DNA of 64,000 nt from Streptococcus sp. 1643. Its GTDB lineage: Bacteria; Bacillota; Bacilli; Lactobacillales; Streptococcaceae. Positions 27,847 to 36,835 of the stretch are shown piece by piece. Made by a program: the position numbers and the translations under genes. Each line of letters begins with the position of its first letter. Positions within the stretch are counted from its first letter, which is position 1. The notes beneath the pieces were generated by a model. That model was not told the DNA's origin and searched no databases. It saw only the letters and a list, made by a program, of their open reading frames with translations. Location of the stretch: contig NZ_CP040231.1 of NCBI RefSeq assembly GCF_006228325.1, forward strand, positions 1,747,001 through 1,811,000. Direction: 5' to 3'.

Positions 27847-28491
27847 TTAATACCAACCGTTGTTAAGCCAGAAGTTCTTGGCAGCTGTCCATGAACCGTA
27901 ACGTCCTGCAACGTAGGCATCTGCTACACGTTCTTGGTTTTCAGCTGAGTAGTCACCGTTCAAGTATGAATCTGTCAATTGGTAACGTCCGATGTAACGT
28001 CCGTTTGTAGCAGTGTAGCTACCGCCTGATTCTTTTTGAGCAATCCATTCTTTGGCTTCTGCTTCAGAACCACTTACAGTAGAAGCTGCTGCAGTGTTGC
28101 TTTCTGCTGCCGGAGCTGCTGGTGTAGCTGGTGTAGCTGGCGCTTCATAGGTTGTTGTTTCAGTTACTTCTTCTGCAGTTTCTTCCGCAGCTGCTGGTGC
28201 TTCATAAGTTGTTGTTGAAGCTGCAGCGGTTGCAGTTGCTGTCGATGGAGCTGTTCCTTCGATAACCAAAACTTGGTCAACATAGATAAGGTGAATATCT
28301 TTGATGTTGTTTTTTGCTGCCAATTTTTCAACAGTTGTGTTGTACTTCTCAGCGATTTCTGAAAGAGTATCACCTGATTTAACTGTGTAAGTTACAGTTT
28401 CTTGGGCAGATGCAAGTGATGGAGCAAAGAAAGCAAGCAAAGCTGCTACTCCTGCGATAGTTGTTTTAATTTTTTTAGTTGTTAATGACAT
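27847..28491 (-). CDS. Secreted LysM protein with SLT-like C-terminal domain
   Basis: 214 residues from ATG 28491. Signal peptide (cleavage near SLASAQ), one LysM domain (TYTVKSGDTLSEIAEKYNTT, residues about 33-77), a 60-residue Ala/Thr/Pro/Glu-rich linker with repeated TTTYEAPA, and a C-terminal domain (WIAQKESGGSYTATNGRYIG...) like the transglycosylase-type domain of staphylococcal SceD/IsaA. The Glu in KESGGSY is the likely catalytic residue. It probably acts on peptidoglycan. In pneumococcus the counterpart is reported in the WalRK (VicRK) regulon; I did not find a clear WalR box here. Confidence 0.88.
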   Translation of the reverse strand: MSLTTKKIKTTIAGVAALLAFFAPSLASAQETVTYTVKSGDTLSEIAEKYNTTVEKLAAKNNIKDIHLIYVDQVLVIEGTAPSTATATAAASTTTYEAPAAAEETAEEVTETTTYEAPATPATPAAPAAESNTAAASTVSGSEAEAKEWIAQKESGGSYTATNGRYIGRYQLTDSYLNGDYSAENQERVADAYVAGRYGSWTAAKNFWLNNGWY

Positions 28492-28542
28492 ATCTAAAAA
28501 TTCTCCTTCCATTGGATATATCTATGATACCTTTTAAATGTT

Positions 28543-28558
28543 ACCGTTGTTTAACGGT
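28543..28558. promoter_or_regulatory. Inverted repeat in the LysM gene leader
   Basis: ACCGTT-GTTT-AACGGT, with a further TACCGTTT half-copy near 28592. It could be an operator or an mRNA hairpin. Confidence 0.35.
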
Positions 28559-28694
28559 TTTATGTAGAAATATTACAAAAATGTTTTATATTTACCGTTT
28601 TAAGTAGGTTTTTGTCACAAAAGACCTTATTTTATACTATCTTTAATCATTTTAAGCTTTTGATAAGGGAAATAAGCGCAGAGGGCCATTCTTT

Positions 28695-28702
28695 GATATA
28701 AT
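28695..28702 (+). promoter_or_regulatory. Promoter of the serine dehydratase operon
   Basis: Extended -10 with TATAAT at 28697-28702 preceded by TG, 30 bases before the sdaAB start. Confidence 0.6.
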
Positions 28703-28732
28703 AGATATAAGAATCTTTGTAAGGGGAAACAG

Positions 28733-29404
28733 ATGCACTCACTTCGTTTTCAGTCTGTCTTTGATATTATCGGACCAGTTATGATTGGCCCATCAAGTAG
28801 CCATACTGCTGGTGCTGTTCGTATCGGGAAAATCGTCTCTTCCATCTTTGACGATACGCCAACAGAGGTAGAATTCCAATTATTTAACTCATTTGCCAAG
28901 ACCTACCGTGGTCATGGAACGGACCTTGCTCTCGTCGCTGGTATTTTAGGTATGGATACGGACGATCCCGACATTCCAAATAGCCTAGAGATTGCCCATA
29001 AACGTGGCATTAAGATTGTCTGGACCATTCAGAAAGACAGCAACGCTCCTCACCCTAACACCACTAAAATTACTGTGAAGAATGAACACAAGTCCATTAG
29101 TGTGACAGGAATTTCCATTGGTGGGGGAAATATCCAAGTTACGGAGCTTAACGGCTTTGCTGTCTCTCTCAACATGAATACACCGACCATCATCATCGTG
29201 CATCAGGATGTTCCGGGTATGATTGCCCATGTTACTGAAGCCCTCTCTCGTTTCGATATCAACATCGCGCAGATGAATGTGACTCGGGAAAAAGCTGGAG
29301 AAAAAGCCATTATGATTATCGAAGTCGATAGTCGAAGTTGCGAAGAGGCGATTAAAGAAATTCGAAAAATCCCTCATCTCCACAATGTCAATTTCTTTAA
29401 GTAG
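28733..29404 (+). CDS. sdaAB: L-serine dehydratase beta subunit
   Basis: Regulatory/structural half of the iron-sulfur L-serine deaminase (serine to pyruvate and ammonia). 223 residues: the family opening FDIIGPVMIGPSSSHTAGAVRIG (residues 8-30) and a C-terminal ACT domain from about 150 (TIIIVHQDVPGMIAHVTEAL), which in related enzymes senses serine. The alpha subunit follows after 8 bases with AGGAGG between. Confidence 0.95.
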   Translation: MHSLRFQSVFDIIGPVMIGPSSSHTAGAVRIGKIVSSIFDDTPTEVEFQLFNSFAKTYRGHGTDLALVAGILGMDTDDPDIPNSLEIAHKRGIKIVWTIQKDSNAPHPNTTKITVKNEHKSISVTGISIGGGNIQVTELNGFAVSLNMNTPTIIIVHQDVPGMIAHVTEALSRFDINIAQMNVTREKAGEKAIMIIEVDSRSCEEAIKEIRKIPHLHNVNFFK

Positions 29405-29412
29405 GAGGAAAC

Positions 29413-30285
29413 ATGTTTTATTCTATCAAAGAATTGGTTGAGCAAGCAGATCTAGACTTCCGAGGAAATGTTGCAGAACTCATGATTGCGACAGAATATC
29501 AACTAACTGGTCGGGAACGGCCAGAAGTTCTCCTCCTCATGGAACGCAATCTAGAAGTCATGAAAGCCTCTGTCGAGCTCGGCCTCAGTGAAAACAAATC
29601 TCGTAGTGGCTTAACGGGTGGAGACGCGGCCAAACTAGACCGCCATCTCAAAAGTGGCAAGGCCTTATCGGACTTTACCATTCTATCAACTGCCCGAAAT
29701 GCCATCGCGGTCAATGAACACAATGCGAAGATGGGCTTGGTCTGCGCCACTCCAACTGCAGGAAGTGCCGGCTGTCTGCCAGCCGTTCTCACTGCTGCTA
29801 TCCAAAAACTTGACCTTAGCCACGAAGAACAGCTGGATTTCCTCTTTGCTGCGGGTGCCTTTGGACTAGTCATCGCAAACAACGCCTCTATCTCAGGTGC
29901 TGAAGGTGGCTGTCAGGCCGAAGTTGGCTCTGCCTCTGCCATGAGTGCCGCAGCCTTGACCTTGGCTGCAGGTGGAACGCCCTATCAAGCTAGCCAAGCC
30001 ATCGCCTTTGTCATTAAAAATATGCTGGGCCTCATCTGCGACCCCGTCGCTGGTTTGGTTGAAGTTCCCTGTGTTAAGCGCAATGCCATGGGAGCCAGCT
30101 TTGCCTTTATCGCAGCAGACATGGCCTTGGCAGGTATCGAGTCTAAGATCCCTGTTGACGAAGTCATCGATGCCATGTACCAAGTCGGATCAAGTCTTCC
30201 AACTGCCTTTCGTGAAACGGCCGAGGGTGGACTCGCCGCTACACCTACTGGTCGCCGCCTACAAAAAGAAATCTTCGGAGAATAA
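29413..30285 (+). CDS. sdaAA: L-serine dehydratase alpha subunit
   Basis: Catalytic half, 290 residues. Cys residues expected to hold the 4Fe-4S cluster are seen in AGSAGCLPAV, EGGCQAE and NMLGLICDPVAGLVEVPCVKRN. Together with SdaAB it lets the cell degrade serine for pyruvate. A HAD phosphatase gene follows 27 bases later in the same unit. Confidence 0.95.
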   Translation: MFYSIKELVEQADLDFRGNVAELMIATEYQLTGRERPEVLLLMERNLEVMKASVELGLSENKSRSGLTGGDAAKLDRHLKSGKALSDFTILSTARNAIAVNEHNAKMGLVCATPTAGSAGCLPAVLTAAIQKLDLSHEEQLDFLFAAGAFGLVIANNASISGAEGGCQAEVGSASAMSAAALTLAAGGTPYQASQAIAFVIKNMLGLICDPVAGLVEVPCVKRNAMGASFAFIAADMALAGIESKIPVDEVIDAMYQVGSSLPTAFRETAEGGLAATPTGRRLQKEIFGE

Positions 30286-30312
30286 GCTTATCTATATCTA
30301 TTAGGAGAAACT

Positions 30313-30942
30313 ATGTCCTCTATCTCAGCAATCTTTTTTGATCTAGACGGAACCTTGGTTGACAGTTCCCTCGGGATCCACAATGCCTTTACCCATACCT
30401 TTAAAGAGCTAGGAGTTCCGAGCCCTGATGCCAAAACCATTCGTGGTTTTATGGGACCACCCCTTGAAAGTAGTTTTGCAACTTGTCTTCCCAAGGAACA
30501 AATCTCGGAGGCCGTCCAGATATACCGCTCTTACTACAAGGAAAAAGGGATCCACGAAGCCCAACTCTTCCCCCGAATAACGGAATTACTCCAAGAACTT
30601 TCACAAAACTACCCTCTCTACATCACTACAACAAAGAATACTCCTACTGCTCATGATATGACTAAAAATCTGGGAATCCATCATTTCTTTGATGGCATTT
30701 ACGGCTCTAGTCCGGAAACGCCACACAAGGCGGATGTCATCCGTTTTGCCTTGCAAACGCATCAACTCCCTGCAGACCAAGTCCTTATCATCGGAGATAC
30801 CAAGTTTGATATGATTGGAGCCCAAGAAACTAGCATCAAAAAGTTCGCTGTTACTTGGGGATTTGGAGAAGAGGCTGATTTACTCAGCTATCAGCCTGAC
30901 TGGATTGCCCGTACCATTGACGATATCATTAAGCAACTATAA
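30313..30942 (+). CDS. HAD-family hydrolase (phosphoglycolate-phosphatase-like)
   Basis: 209 residues with the HAD motifs: nucleophile FFDLDGTLVDSS (about 8-19), motif II TTTKN, motif III Lys in HKADV, motif IV GDTKFDMIGA. A helical cap lies between motifs I and II (subfamily IA, Gph/YjjG-like). Substrate not predictable. Probably cotranscribed with sdaAB-sdaAA; a ribosome site TTAGGAGAAACT precedes it. Confidence 0.88.
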   Translation: MSSISAIFFDLDGTLVDSSLGIHNAFTHTFKELGVPSPDAKTIRGFMGPPLESSFATCLPKEQISEAVQIYRSYYKEKGIHEAQLFPRITELLQELSQNYPLYITTTKNTPTAHDMTKNLGIHHFFDGIYGSSPETPHKADVIRFALQTHQLPADQVLIIGDTKFDMIGAQETSIKKFAVTWGFGEEADLLSYQPDWIARTIDDIIKQL

Positions 30943-30956
30943 ATAATACAATATAC

Positions 30957-31003
30957 AAAAATACTCCTAACACTAGTGAACTAGGTTGAGGAGTATTTTT
31001 TAT
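30957..31003 (+). terminator. Terminator of the sda operon
   Basis: AAATACTCCTAAC pairs with GTTGAGGAGTATTTTTT across an ACTAG-containing loop, with a T6 tail. Confidence 0.85.
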
Positions 31004-31037
31004 ATGTTGTTACTATCAGAAGGAATCAACTCCATGC

Positions 31038-31436
31038 TTAAGCAGTAATTTGATCCTGTTCTTCAGTATCTGCATCTTCATCCTTCTTACTTGGCCAAGC
31101 AAGCATCACAATAAGGGCAATCGGTCCAACGATAGGAACCAAAGCAATGAAGATAAAGGCCCAGTGGAAACCAGCGTCTCGTAAGCGACGAACAGTTACG
31201 GCGATAGAAGGCAACATGAGAATAGCCGCTAAAAAGAAGTAAAAACCACTCATAGCTTGTAAACTACGGAGTGCCTCCAAGTTATATGGGCGAGTTGACA
31301 CTGCATCATGATATTTCATGTAAGCAGGAAGACAGATTAATAAGTTTGTAAAATAAATCCACCAGTACTCCGAACGAGTTGAACGACCAGTAAAGTTTAC
31401 ATAACCCTTCCAAAAGTTCTTATAAGCATTAAACAT
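31038..31436 (-). CDS. DUF805 membrane protein
   Basis: 132 residues with three or four helices and the DUF805 pattern: WKGYVNFTGRSTRSEYWW at the start, VRRLRDAGFHW in the middle, then hydrophobic segments and an acidic tail. AAAGGAGATT ribosome site. Function unknown. A paralogue lies 120 bases upstream on the same strand. Confidence 0.88.
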   Translation of the reverse strand: MFNAYKNFWKGYVNFTGRSTRSEYWWIYFTNLLICLPAYMKYHDAVSTRPYNLEALRSLQAMSGFYFFLAAILMLPSIAVTVRRLRDAGFHWAFIFIALVPIVGPIALIVMLAWPSKKDEDADTEEQDQITA

Positions 31437-31556
31437 ACAATAATCTCCTTTATTTTTTCTTCATAGAGTCTACCATAAAGTAGAATGATTGACAAGCCCT
31501 GAAGGGATTATTTGCTGCGAAACGACTCAGCCGTTTTTAAATAAAGTAAAAATATC

Positions 31557-31979
31557 TTAATATTTTCGTACCATTTCTTCAAATCGAGAGTCTTCAGTGT
31601 TCTCTTTATTTGTTTCACTATTCTCTATCACTTTTTCTACAAATCGTTGACTTGGCATAGCGAGCATAACGAGCAGTGTTACTGCACCTAAAGGAACAAA
31701 TACAATAAAGATATAGGCCCAATGGATACCTACATCTCGTAAGCGACGTACTATCAGTGCTAGTAGAGGAACAAACTCTACTATAAACAAAATAATACAC
31801 ATACTGAAGACCGCAATATTCCTGATGGCTTTATCAGATTCTACTCCAGTAAAAAGTGAGTAGTAGGCGGGCAAGAAAATCACCATATTTAGTAGCCAAA
31901 CCCACCAAAATTCTGGACGTGTGGAACGACCAGAAAAATTTGCATAGCCTTTGAAAAAACTCCTAATAGCACTCAGCAT
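31557..31979 (-). CDS. DUF805 membrane protein (paralogue)
   Basis: 140 residues, same layout as the neighbour (FKGYANFSGRSTRPEFWW, VRRLRDVGIHWAYIF), with a longer Glu/Asn-rich tail. The two genes have matching leaders and AAAAGGAGATT sites, so this is a tandem duplication that has diverged. Function unknown. Confidence 0.88.
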   Translation of the reverse strand: MLSAIRSFFKGYANFSGRSTRPEFWWVWLLNMVIFLPAYYSLFTGVESDKAIRNIAVFSMCIILFIVEFVPLLALIVRRLRDVGIHWAYIFIVFVPLGAVTLLVMLAMPSQRFVEKVIENSETNKENTEDSRFEEMVRKY

Positions 31980-32153
31980 ACAAAAAATCTCCTTTTGATT
32001 TTAATACTTATTTCGCAAAGTTATGTTACCAGCTTAAAAAAGAGGTAGTTTTTAGATTGTCTGAAATCACTCTCCTGATAGATCACATAACATCGTCCCT
32101 TGAATAGTTGCGCTTATTAAACCTTTGAAAGATCCGATGTTCTCTACTCTCTA

Positions 32154-32192
32154 TTTATAAAAACCAGCTTTCTGATTCTCTCAGAAAACTGG
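32154..32192 (-). terminator. Terminator of the capD-like operon
   Basis: CCAG-TTTCTGA pairs with TCAGAAA-CTGG; the minus strand follows with TTTTTATAAA. The rest of the 31980-32228 spacer shows no gene. Confidence 0.75.
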
Positions 32193-32228
32193 CGATAGTT
32201 GTTTCATTATGAAGGTAGTTGGACACTC

Positions 32229-34079
32229 TTACTCAGCATGAGTTGTCTCATTCGCAAAGGAAATAATCGCTTCTTTGAGCTCATCTCCGCTGAGTGAACG
32301 GAACTCTTCAATCTTTTGATCGATGGCTTCTAGCGGCATGACATTTACCTTACCAACGAAAATCTTGTCCATGACTTGGTTATCAACCAATTCGGTCGAA
32401 ACCAAGAGTTCTTCATAGAGTTTTTCCCCTGGGCGGATACCGACCTCAACGATTGGAATTTCACTTTCCGTGTGCCCACTTAGAAGGACCATTTTCTTAG
32501 CCAAGTCATAGATTTTAACTGGTTTGCCCATATCGAGGATAAAGACTTCTCCGTCCTTAGCATAAGCGCCAGCATGGATTACTAGACGGCTAGCCTCTGG
32601 AATGGTCATGAAGTAACGTGTCATACGGAAGTCTGTTACTGTTACAGGACCGCCTTCAGCAATCTGGCGTTCAAAGACAGGAATCACGCTACCACGACTA
32701 CCGAGAACATTCCCAAAACGAACTGCACAGTAGGTTGATTTGCTACGTTGGTTAAAGCCAGTGACAATCAATTCTGCCACGCGCTTAGTTGCACCCATAA
32801 CATTGGGTGGATTGACCGCTTTGTCAGTCGAAATCATGACCATCTTAGGCACTTTGGCCTCATCCACAGCCTTGGCAACATTGTAAGTCCCGAGGATATT
32901 GTTCTTGAAGGCTTCTTTTGGATTGCGTTCCATCATCGGAACGTGCTTGTGGGCTGCAGCATGGTAAACAATGGCTGGTTTGTACTGTTCAAACACCTGT
33001 AAGAGGCGAGCATAGTCCTGAATATCTGCAATAACAGGAACATAATCAATTCCTTGGAATGTACGAATCAATTCATGATAAACGAGATAGATGGAATTTT
33101 CGCCATGCCCAAGCAAGATAATACGTTCTGGATTGAAGCGGCTAACCTGACGACAAATCTCTGAACCAATCGAACCACCAGCTCCTGTCACCAGGATGGT
33201 CTTGCCTGTAATCTCAGTACCCAGACGCGATTCATCAAGACGAATTTCCTGACGGCCCAAAAGGTCTGTGATATCAATTTTCTGGAAGCCACTACCTAGT
33301 TGATGGAGTCCTTGAACAACTGTCTCAACCTTAGGCATCTTGTAACATTTGACGCCTAGTTTATTACACATCTGCAAGATGCGTTCGTACTCTGATGGGT
33401 CAAGCGAAGGGATGGCCACGATGACACGCTCGATTTGGTGACGTTTAGCTAATTCAGGTAGATTATTATAAGAGCCCAAAACTGGGATGCCACCTAGTTT
33501 TTGTCCCTTTTTCTTTTCATCGTTATCCAAAATCCCCACTAGCTCAAGGTCGCTAGTTGGATGTTGGTAGCTGTTCATAAAGAGGGCACCACCATCACCA
33601 GCACCAATCAAGAAGGTCCGACGATGCTCTCCATCTCCACTACCTTTTTTACGTTTAGAATAAATCAACTGCCAAGTGATACGAGGAAGCAAGATGAGGA
33701 AGGTACTCAACAAAATGAAGAGTACGATGAAACGGATAGAAAACAATGGAAGAAAGGCATAACAGATTCCATAAGAAAGAACACTGCTGAGCATCACTCC
33801 GAAAAAGATTTTCATGAAATCCGTAATCTTGCTATAACGACTGATACTAGCATTCAGTCCCCAAAAAGCAATCATGATTTGATAGAGGAGGAAAGCTAAA
33901 AGAGTGTAGATCACGTAATCCACAGGCGCAGGATTTATAAGGCCATAAAACAAGATATAAGATACGATGATGGAAACCACCATACTCAGAATATCGAATA
34001 TCCCCCAAAACACTTGTTTTTGCTGTTTATTTAAAATTTCAACCAGATCAATCACATAATCTGTTAGTTTTTTATTCAT
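32229..34079 (-). CDS. CapD/FlaA1-family nucleotide-sugar 4,6-dehydratase/epimerase
   Basis: 616 residues. Four N-terminal membrane helices (about 20-140), a CoA-binding-like Rossmann domain (IGAGDGGALFMNSY), then the SDR catalytic domain with VTGAGGSIGSEICRQ near residue 296 and the MMISTDKAVNP region. These enzymes convert UDP-GlcNAc or related sugars for capsule or glycan synthesis (WbpM/PglF group). As is usual for this group the third motif residue is Met rather than Tyr (NPPNVMGATK). A glycosyltransferase gene precedes it by 75 bases. Confidence 0.9.
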   Translation of the reverse strand: MNKKLTDYVIDLVEILNKQQKQVFWGIFDILSMVVSIIVSYILFYGLINPAPVDYVIYTLLAFLLYQIMIAFWGLNASISRYSKITDFMKIFFGVMLSSVLSYGICYAFLPLFSIRFIVLFILLSTFLILLPRITWQLIYSKRKKGSGDGEHRRTFLIGAGDGGALFMNSYQHPTSDLELVGILDNDEKKKGQKLGGIPVLGSYNNLPELAKRHQIERVIVAIPSLDPSEYERILQMCNKLGVKCYKMPKVETVVQGLHQLGSGFQKIDITDLLGRQEIRLDESRLGTEITGKTILVTGAGGSIGSEICRQVSRFNPERIILLGHGENSIYLVYHELIRTFQGIDYVPVIADIQDYARLLQVFEQYKPAIVYHAAAHKHVPMMERNPKEAFKNNILGTYNVAKAVDEAKVPKMVMISTDKAVNPPNVMGATKRVAELIVTGFNQRSKSTYCAVRFGNVLGSRGSVIPVFERQIAEGGPVTVTDFRMTRYFMTIPEASRLVIHAGAYAKDGEVFILDMGKPVKIYDLAKKMVLLSGHTESEIPIVEVGIRPGEKLYEELLVSTELVDNQVMDKIFVGKVNVMPLEAIDQKIEEFRSLSGDELKEAIISFANETTHAE

Positions 34080-34154
34080 AGGAATTTACTCCCCCTTAAA
34101 AGAGTCAGATGATACTGTTGTTATGATAACCTGAATCATTCAGTCTATCGGGGC

Positions 34155-34985
34155 TTACTTTCTCTTTCTTAAAAGTTTGACGAAGATAAACTGACGTACA
34201 AAGCCTGGACAAAGTGCAACAATTGCCTGAATGGCTACACTTTTAGCATATTCCATGTAAGAAATTTGCCCTCGCTCAAGCATCCGTTGGCGAGCTTGAC
34301 GATAGAGTTTAAGGTAACGCAAGCCACCTCGACGCTCAAACATCCCTGCACCGACACGAACCTTACACAAGATTTGATCAAGGTTCCCAGTCTTGGCACC
34401 TGCCGCAATCATATTGAGCCAAAGGAGGTCATCCTCCATGTAAAGGCCATCTTCATAGTTGCCCGCCTTGAGGACCATGTCCTTTTTAAACATGACTGTC
34501 ATATGGTTAAAGGCGCTTCTCATTCTCTGATAAGCCACAATGTCTGCATGTTGAGTTGGAACACGACGATAAGACACAATCTCATCTGGATTGTCAATGA
34601 ACTCTGCGATATGCCCGCCTAAGAGATCGAGATCTTCTTTCTCCATTAGCTGAAGCTGTTTCTCAAAACGATCCGGAACGGCTAAATCATCCGTATCCAT
34701 GCGAGCAATAATATCATACTGGCACTGTAAAACGCCGTATCGAAGAGCCAAGCCTAAACCTTGATTTTCTTCTAAGGGGCACCGTTTCACTGTAATGTCT
34801 GACTGAGCTTCCACTTCATCTAGCACCTGATAGAGTTCGGGTGTGAGCGGCCCGTCCTCAACAAGAACAAGTTCACTCGGTTTCAAGGTCTGGTTTTGAA
34901 CACTTTTGATAGCATCTCTTAAAAACGTCGGATTTTCCTTTACATAGACCGACATCAAGACGCTGATTTTTTGCTTTTCAGGCAC
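34155..34985 (-). CDS. Family 2 glycosyltransferase
   Basis: 276 residues, GTG start with GGAGAAAAACT before it. GT-A fold: SVLMSVYVKENPTFLRDAI at the N terminus, LVEDGPL, and the metal-binding MDTDD (DxD) near residue 94. A weakly hydrophobic C terminus could attach it to the membrane. Acceptor unknown; the next gene makes a modified UDP-sugar, so both may decorate the same surface glycan. Confidence 0.9.
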   Translation of the reverse strand: MPEKQKISVLMSVYVKENPTFLRDAIKSVQNQTLKPSELVLVEDGPLTPELYQVLDEVEAQSDITVKRCPLEENQGLGLALRYGVLQCQYDIIARMDTDDLAVPDRFEKQLQLMEKEDLDLLGGHIAEFIDNPDEIVSYRRVPTQHADIVAYQRMRSAFNHMTVMFKKDMVLKAGNYEDGLYMEDDLLWLNMIAAGAKTGNLDQILCKVRVGAGMFERRGGLRYLKLYRQARQRMLERGQISYMEYAKSVAIQAIVALCPGFVRQFIFVKLLRKRK

Positions 34986-35143
34986 AGTTTTTCTCCAATG
35001 TATAGATTTCCTTCCACTATTTTATCACAAATTCTCCTAGTTTCCTATTTTTATATCAAATCAAGGAAAATTCTAGTAAAGAAATCTGTCTCTTTTCACT
35101 TTATTTTCACTTCCATTGATTGAACTGTCTTGGCTGTCATTAC

Positions 35144-35172
35144 TTGACATTATAAGGAAAAAACCTTAAAAT
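35144..35172 (+). promoter_or_regulatory. Promoter of the MFS transporter with an embedded palindrome
   Basis: TTGACA (35144-35149), 17 bases, TAAAAT (35167-35172). The spacer holds TAAGG-AAAAAA-CCTTA, so a protein could bind between the two elements. Confidence 0.75.
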
Positions 35173-35206
35173 AAGCTGTTATTAAAATCATCCTATCGAG
35201 GTTTTT

Positions 35207-36373
35207 ATGAAAAAACAATCACTCTTTTTTGTTCTAGGAATTGTCTTAATCGGGACCGTTTTACGTTCTCCCTTTACTGCTCTACCAACTATTTTAGGAG
35301 ATATCGCTCAGGGACTAGGAGTGGAGGTTAGCTCTCTTGGGATTTTAACCAGTCTCCCTCTCTTGATGTTTGCTCTTTTCTCTGCTTTTGCAAGTCGCTT
35401 GGCACAAAAAATTGGGTTGGAACATCTCTTTACTTACTGTCTCCTCCTCTTAACTGTTGGCTCTGTCATTCGAATTTTCAATCTCCCCCTTCTCTATCTA
35501 GGGACCTTAATTGTGGGAGCAAGCATTGCGATCTTCAATGTACTCCTCCCAAGTATGATCCAGGCAAATCAGCCTCAAAAGATTAGTTTCCTAACAACTC
35601 TCTATGTCACTGCCATGGGAATTTCGACAGCCATCGCTTCTTATCTATCCGTCCCTATCACCCAAGCTAGTTCTTGGAAGGGCCTCATCCTCGTTCTCAG
35701 CTTTCTCTGTCTGGTCACTCTGCTAGTCTGGTTGCCAAATCATCGCCATAACCACCACCTAGAAAGCCAAAAAGAAAAGCAAGTCAAAGAGAATATTCTA
35801 AAAAGTAAAGATGTCTGGGCTATCATTATCTTTGGCGGGCTTCAGTCCTTGCTCTTTTATACAAGTATGACCTGGTTGCCAACGATGGCTGTTAGTGCTG
35901 GCCTTTCTAATAATGATGTGGCTCTCCTCGCTTCTATTTTCTCACTGATCAGCATTCCTTTTTCAATGACTGTTCCAAGTCTAACGACTCGTCTATCAGA
36001 TGGTCACCGTCGAATCATGCTAGCAATTATCTCTATCGCTGGGCTGACAGGAATTGCCATGCTCTTGTATCCAACCAATAATTTCCTCTACTGGTTAGTC
36101 GTCCATCTCTTGATTGGAACGGCCTGCAGTGCCCTCTTCCCCTACCTCATGGTTTGTTTTTCTCTTAAAACCAGTTCTCCTGAAAAGACCGCTCAGCTAT
36201 CAGGACTAGCGCAAACAGGAGGCTACATCTTAGCTGCTTTTGGACCTGCCTTGTTTGGTTATAGTTTTGAACTTTTTCAATCTTGGATCCCAGCTGTCCT
36301 TGCCCTTCTAGTCATCGATATCATCATGACTATCTCGCTCTTTATGGTAGATCGGGCGGATAAGATCCTTTAA
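35207..36373 (+). CDS. MFS transporter, CynX/NimT family
   Basis: 388 residues with 12 hydrophobic segments. Opens with the family pattern GIVLIGTVLRSPFTALPTILG. Homologues are annotated as cyanate or nitroimidazole transporters, but substrates are mostly unproven. Single-gene unit with a strong promoter and its own terminator. Confidence 0.88.
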   Translation: MKKQSLFFVLGIVLIGTVLRSPFTALPTILGDIAQGLGVEVSSLGILTSLPLLMFALFSAFASRLAQKIGLEHLFTYCLLLLTVGSVIRIFNLPLLYLGTLIVGASIAIFNVLLPSMIQANQPQKISFLTTLYVTAMGISTAIASYLSVPITQASSWKGLILVLSFLCLVTLLVWLPNHRHNHHLESQKEKQVKENILKSKDVWAIIIFGGLQSLLFYTSMTWLPTMAVSAGLSNNDVALLASIFSLISIPFSMTVPSLTTRLSDGHRRIMLAIISIAGLTGIAMLLYPTNNFLYWLVVHLLIGTACSALFPYLMVCFSLKTSSPEKTAQLSGLAQTGGYILAAFGPALFGYSFELFQSWIPAVLALLVIDIIMTISLFMVDRADKIL

Positions 36374-36400
36374 ACTTCTAGTTTTTACTAGGAGTTTTTT
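36373..36400 (+). terminator. Terminator of the MFS gene
   Basis: AACTTCTAG pairs with CTAGGAGTT, then T4. Confidence 0.85.
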
Positions 36401-36423
36401 ATATGTAAAATTTTTACACATAT
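36401..36423. promoter_or_regulatory. Palindrome 1 of the PadR operon
   Basis: ATATGTAAAATTTTTACACATAT, 4 bases before the -35. PadR proteins often bind ATGT...ACAT palindromes, and both half-sites are present. Confidence 0.55.
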
Positions 36424-36426
36424 TTC

Positions 36427-36455
36427 TTGACAGGGCTTTCATATTGAGATACAAT
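36427..36455 (+). promoter_or_regulatory. PadR operon promoter
   Basis: Perfect TTGACA (36427-36432), 17 bases, TACAAT (36450-36455). Confidence 0.85.
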
Positions 36456-36469
36456 ATATTTGAAAAGAG

Positions 36470-36492
36470 TATATATAAAATTTTTATATAAT
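36470..36492. promoter_or_regulatory. Palindrome 2 of the PadR operon
   Basis: TATATAAAATTTTTATATA shares the core AAAATTTTTA with palindrome 1 and lies between the -10 and the ribosome site. Confidence 0.5.
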
Positions 36493-36508
36493 ATAAAGGA
36501 GGTTTCCC

Positions 36509-36835
36509 ATGTACTTCCCAACATCCTCTGCCTTGATCGAGTTTCTCATCTTGGCTGTACTGGAGCAGGGGGATTCTTATGGTTATGAGATTAGTCAAAC
36601 TATTAAGCTCATCGCCAATATCAAAGAATCTACGCTCTATCCCATTCTCAAAAAATTGGAAGCCAGTGGCTTTCTGACCACCTACTCTAGAGAGTTTCAG
36701 GGGCGTATGCGCAAATACTACTCCTTGACCAATCGGGGCGTAGAGCAGCTCGTTACTCTAAAGGAAGAGTGGACGCTCTATACCGACACCGTCAACGGCA
36801 TCATAGAAGGGAGTATCCGCCATGACAAGAACTGA
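36509..36835 (+). CDS. PadR-family transcriptional regulator
   Basis: 108 residues, PadR winged helix: FLILAVLEQGDSYGYEISQTIK, STLYPILKKLEASGFLTTY, and a C-terminal dimer helix. AAAGGAGG ribosome site. It overlaps the DUF1700 gene by 14 bases. PadR-DUF1700-DUF4097 is a recurring Firmicutes operon associated with envelope stress; the regulator probably represses its own promoter through the two palindromes. Confidence 0.92.
   Translation: MYFPTSSALIEFLILAVLEQGDSYGYEISQTIKLIANIKESTLYPILKKLEASGFLTTYSREFQGRMRKYYSLTNRGVEQLVTLKEEWTLYTDTVNGIIEGSIRHDKN

Noticed and set aside
28492..28640. WalR box upstream of the LysM gene
   Set aside because: The counterpart is reported as WalR-regulated, but I could not find two TGTnAn half-sites with 5-base spacing here.
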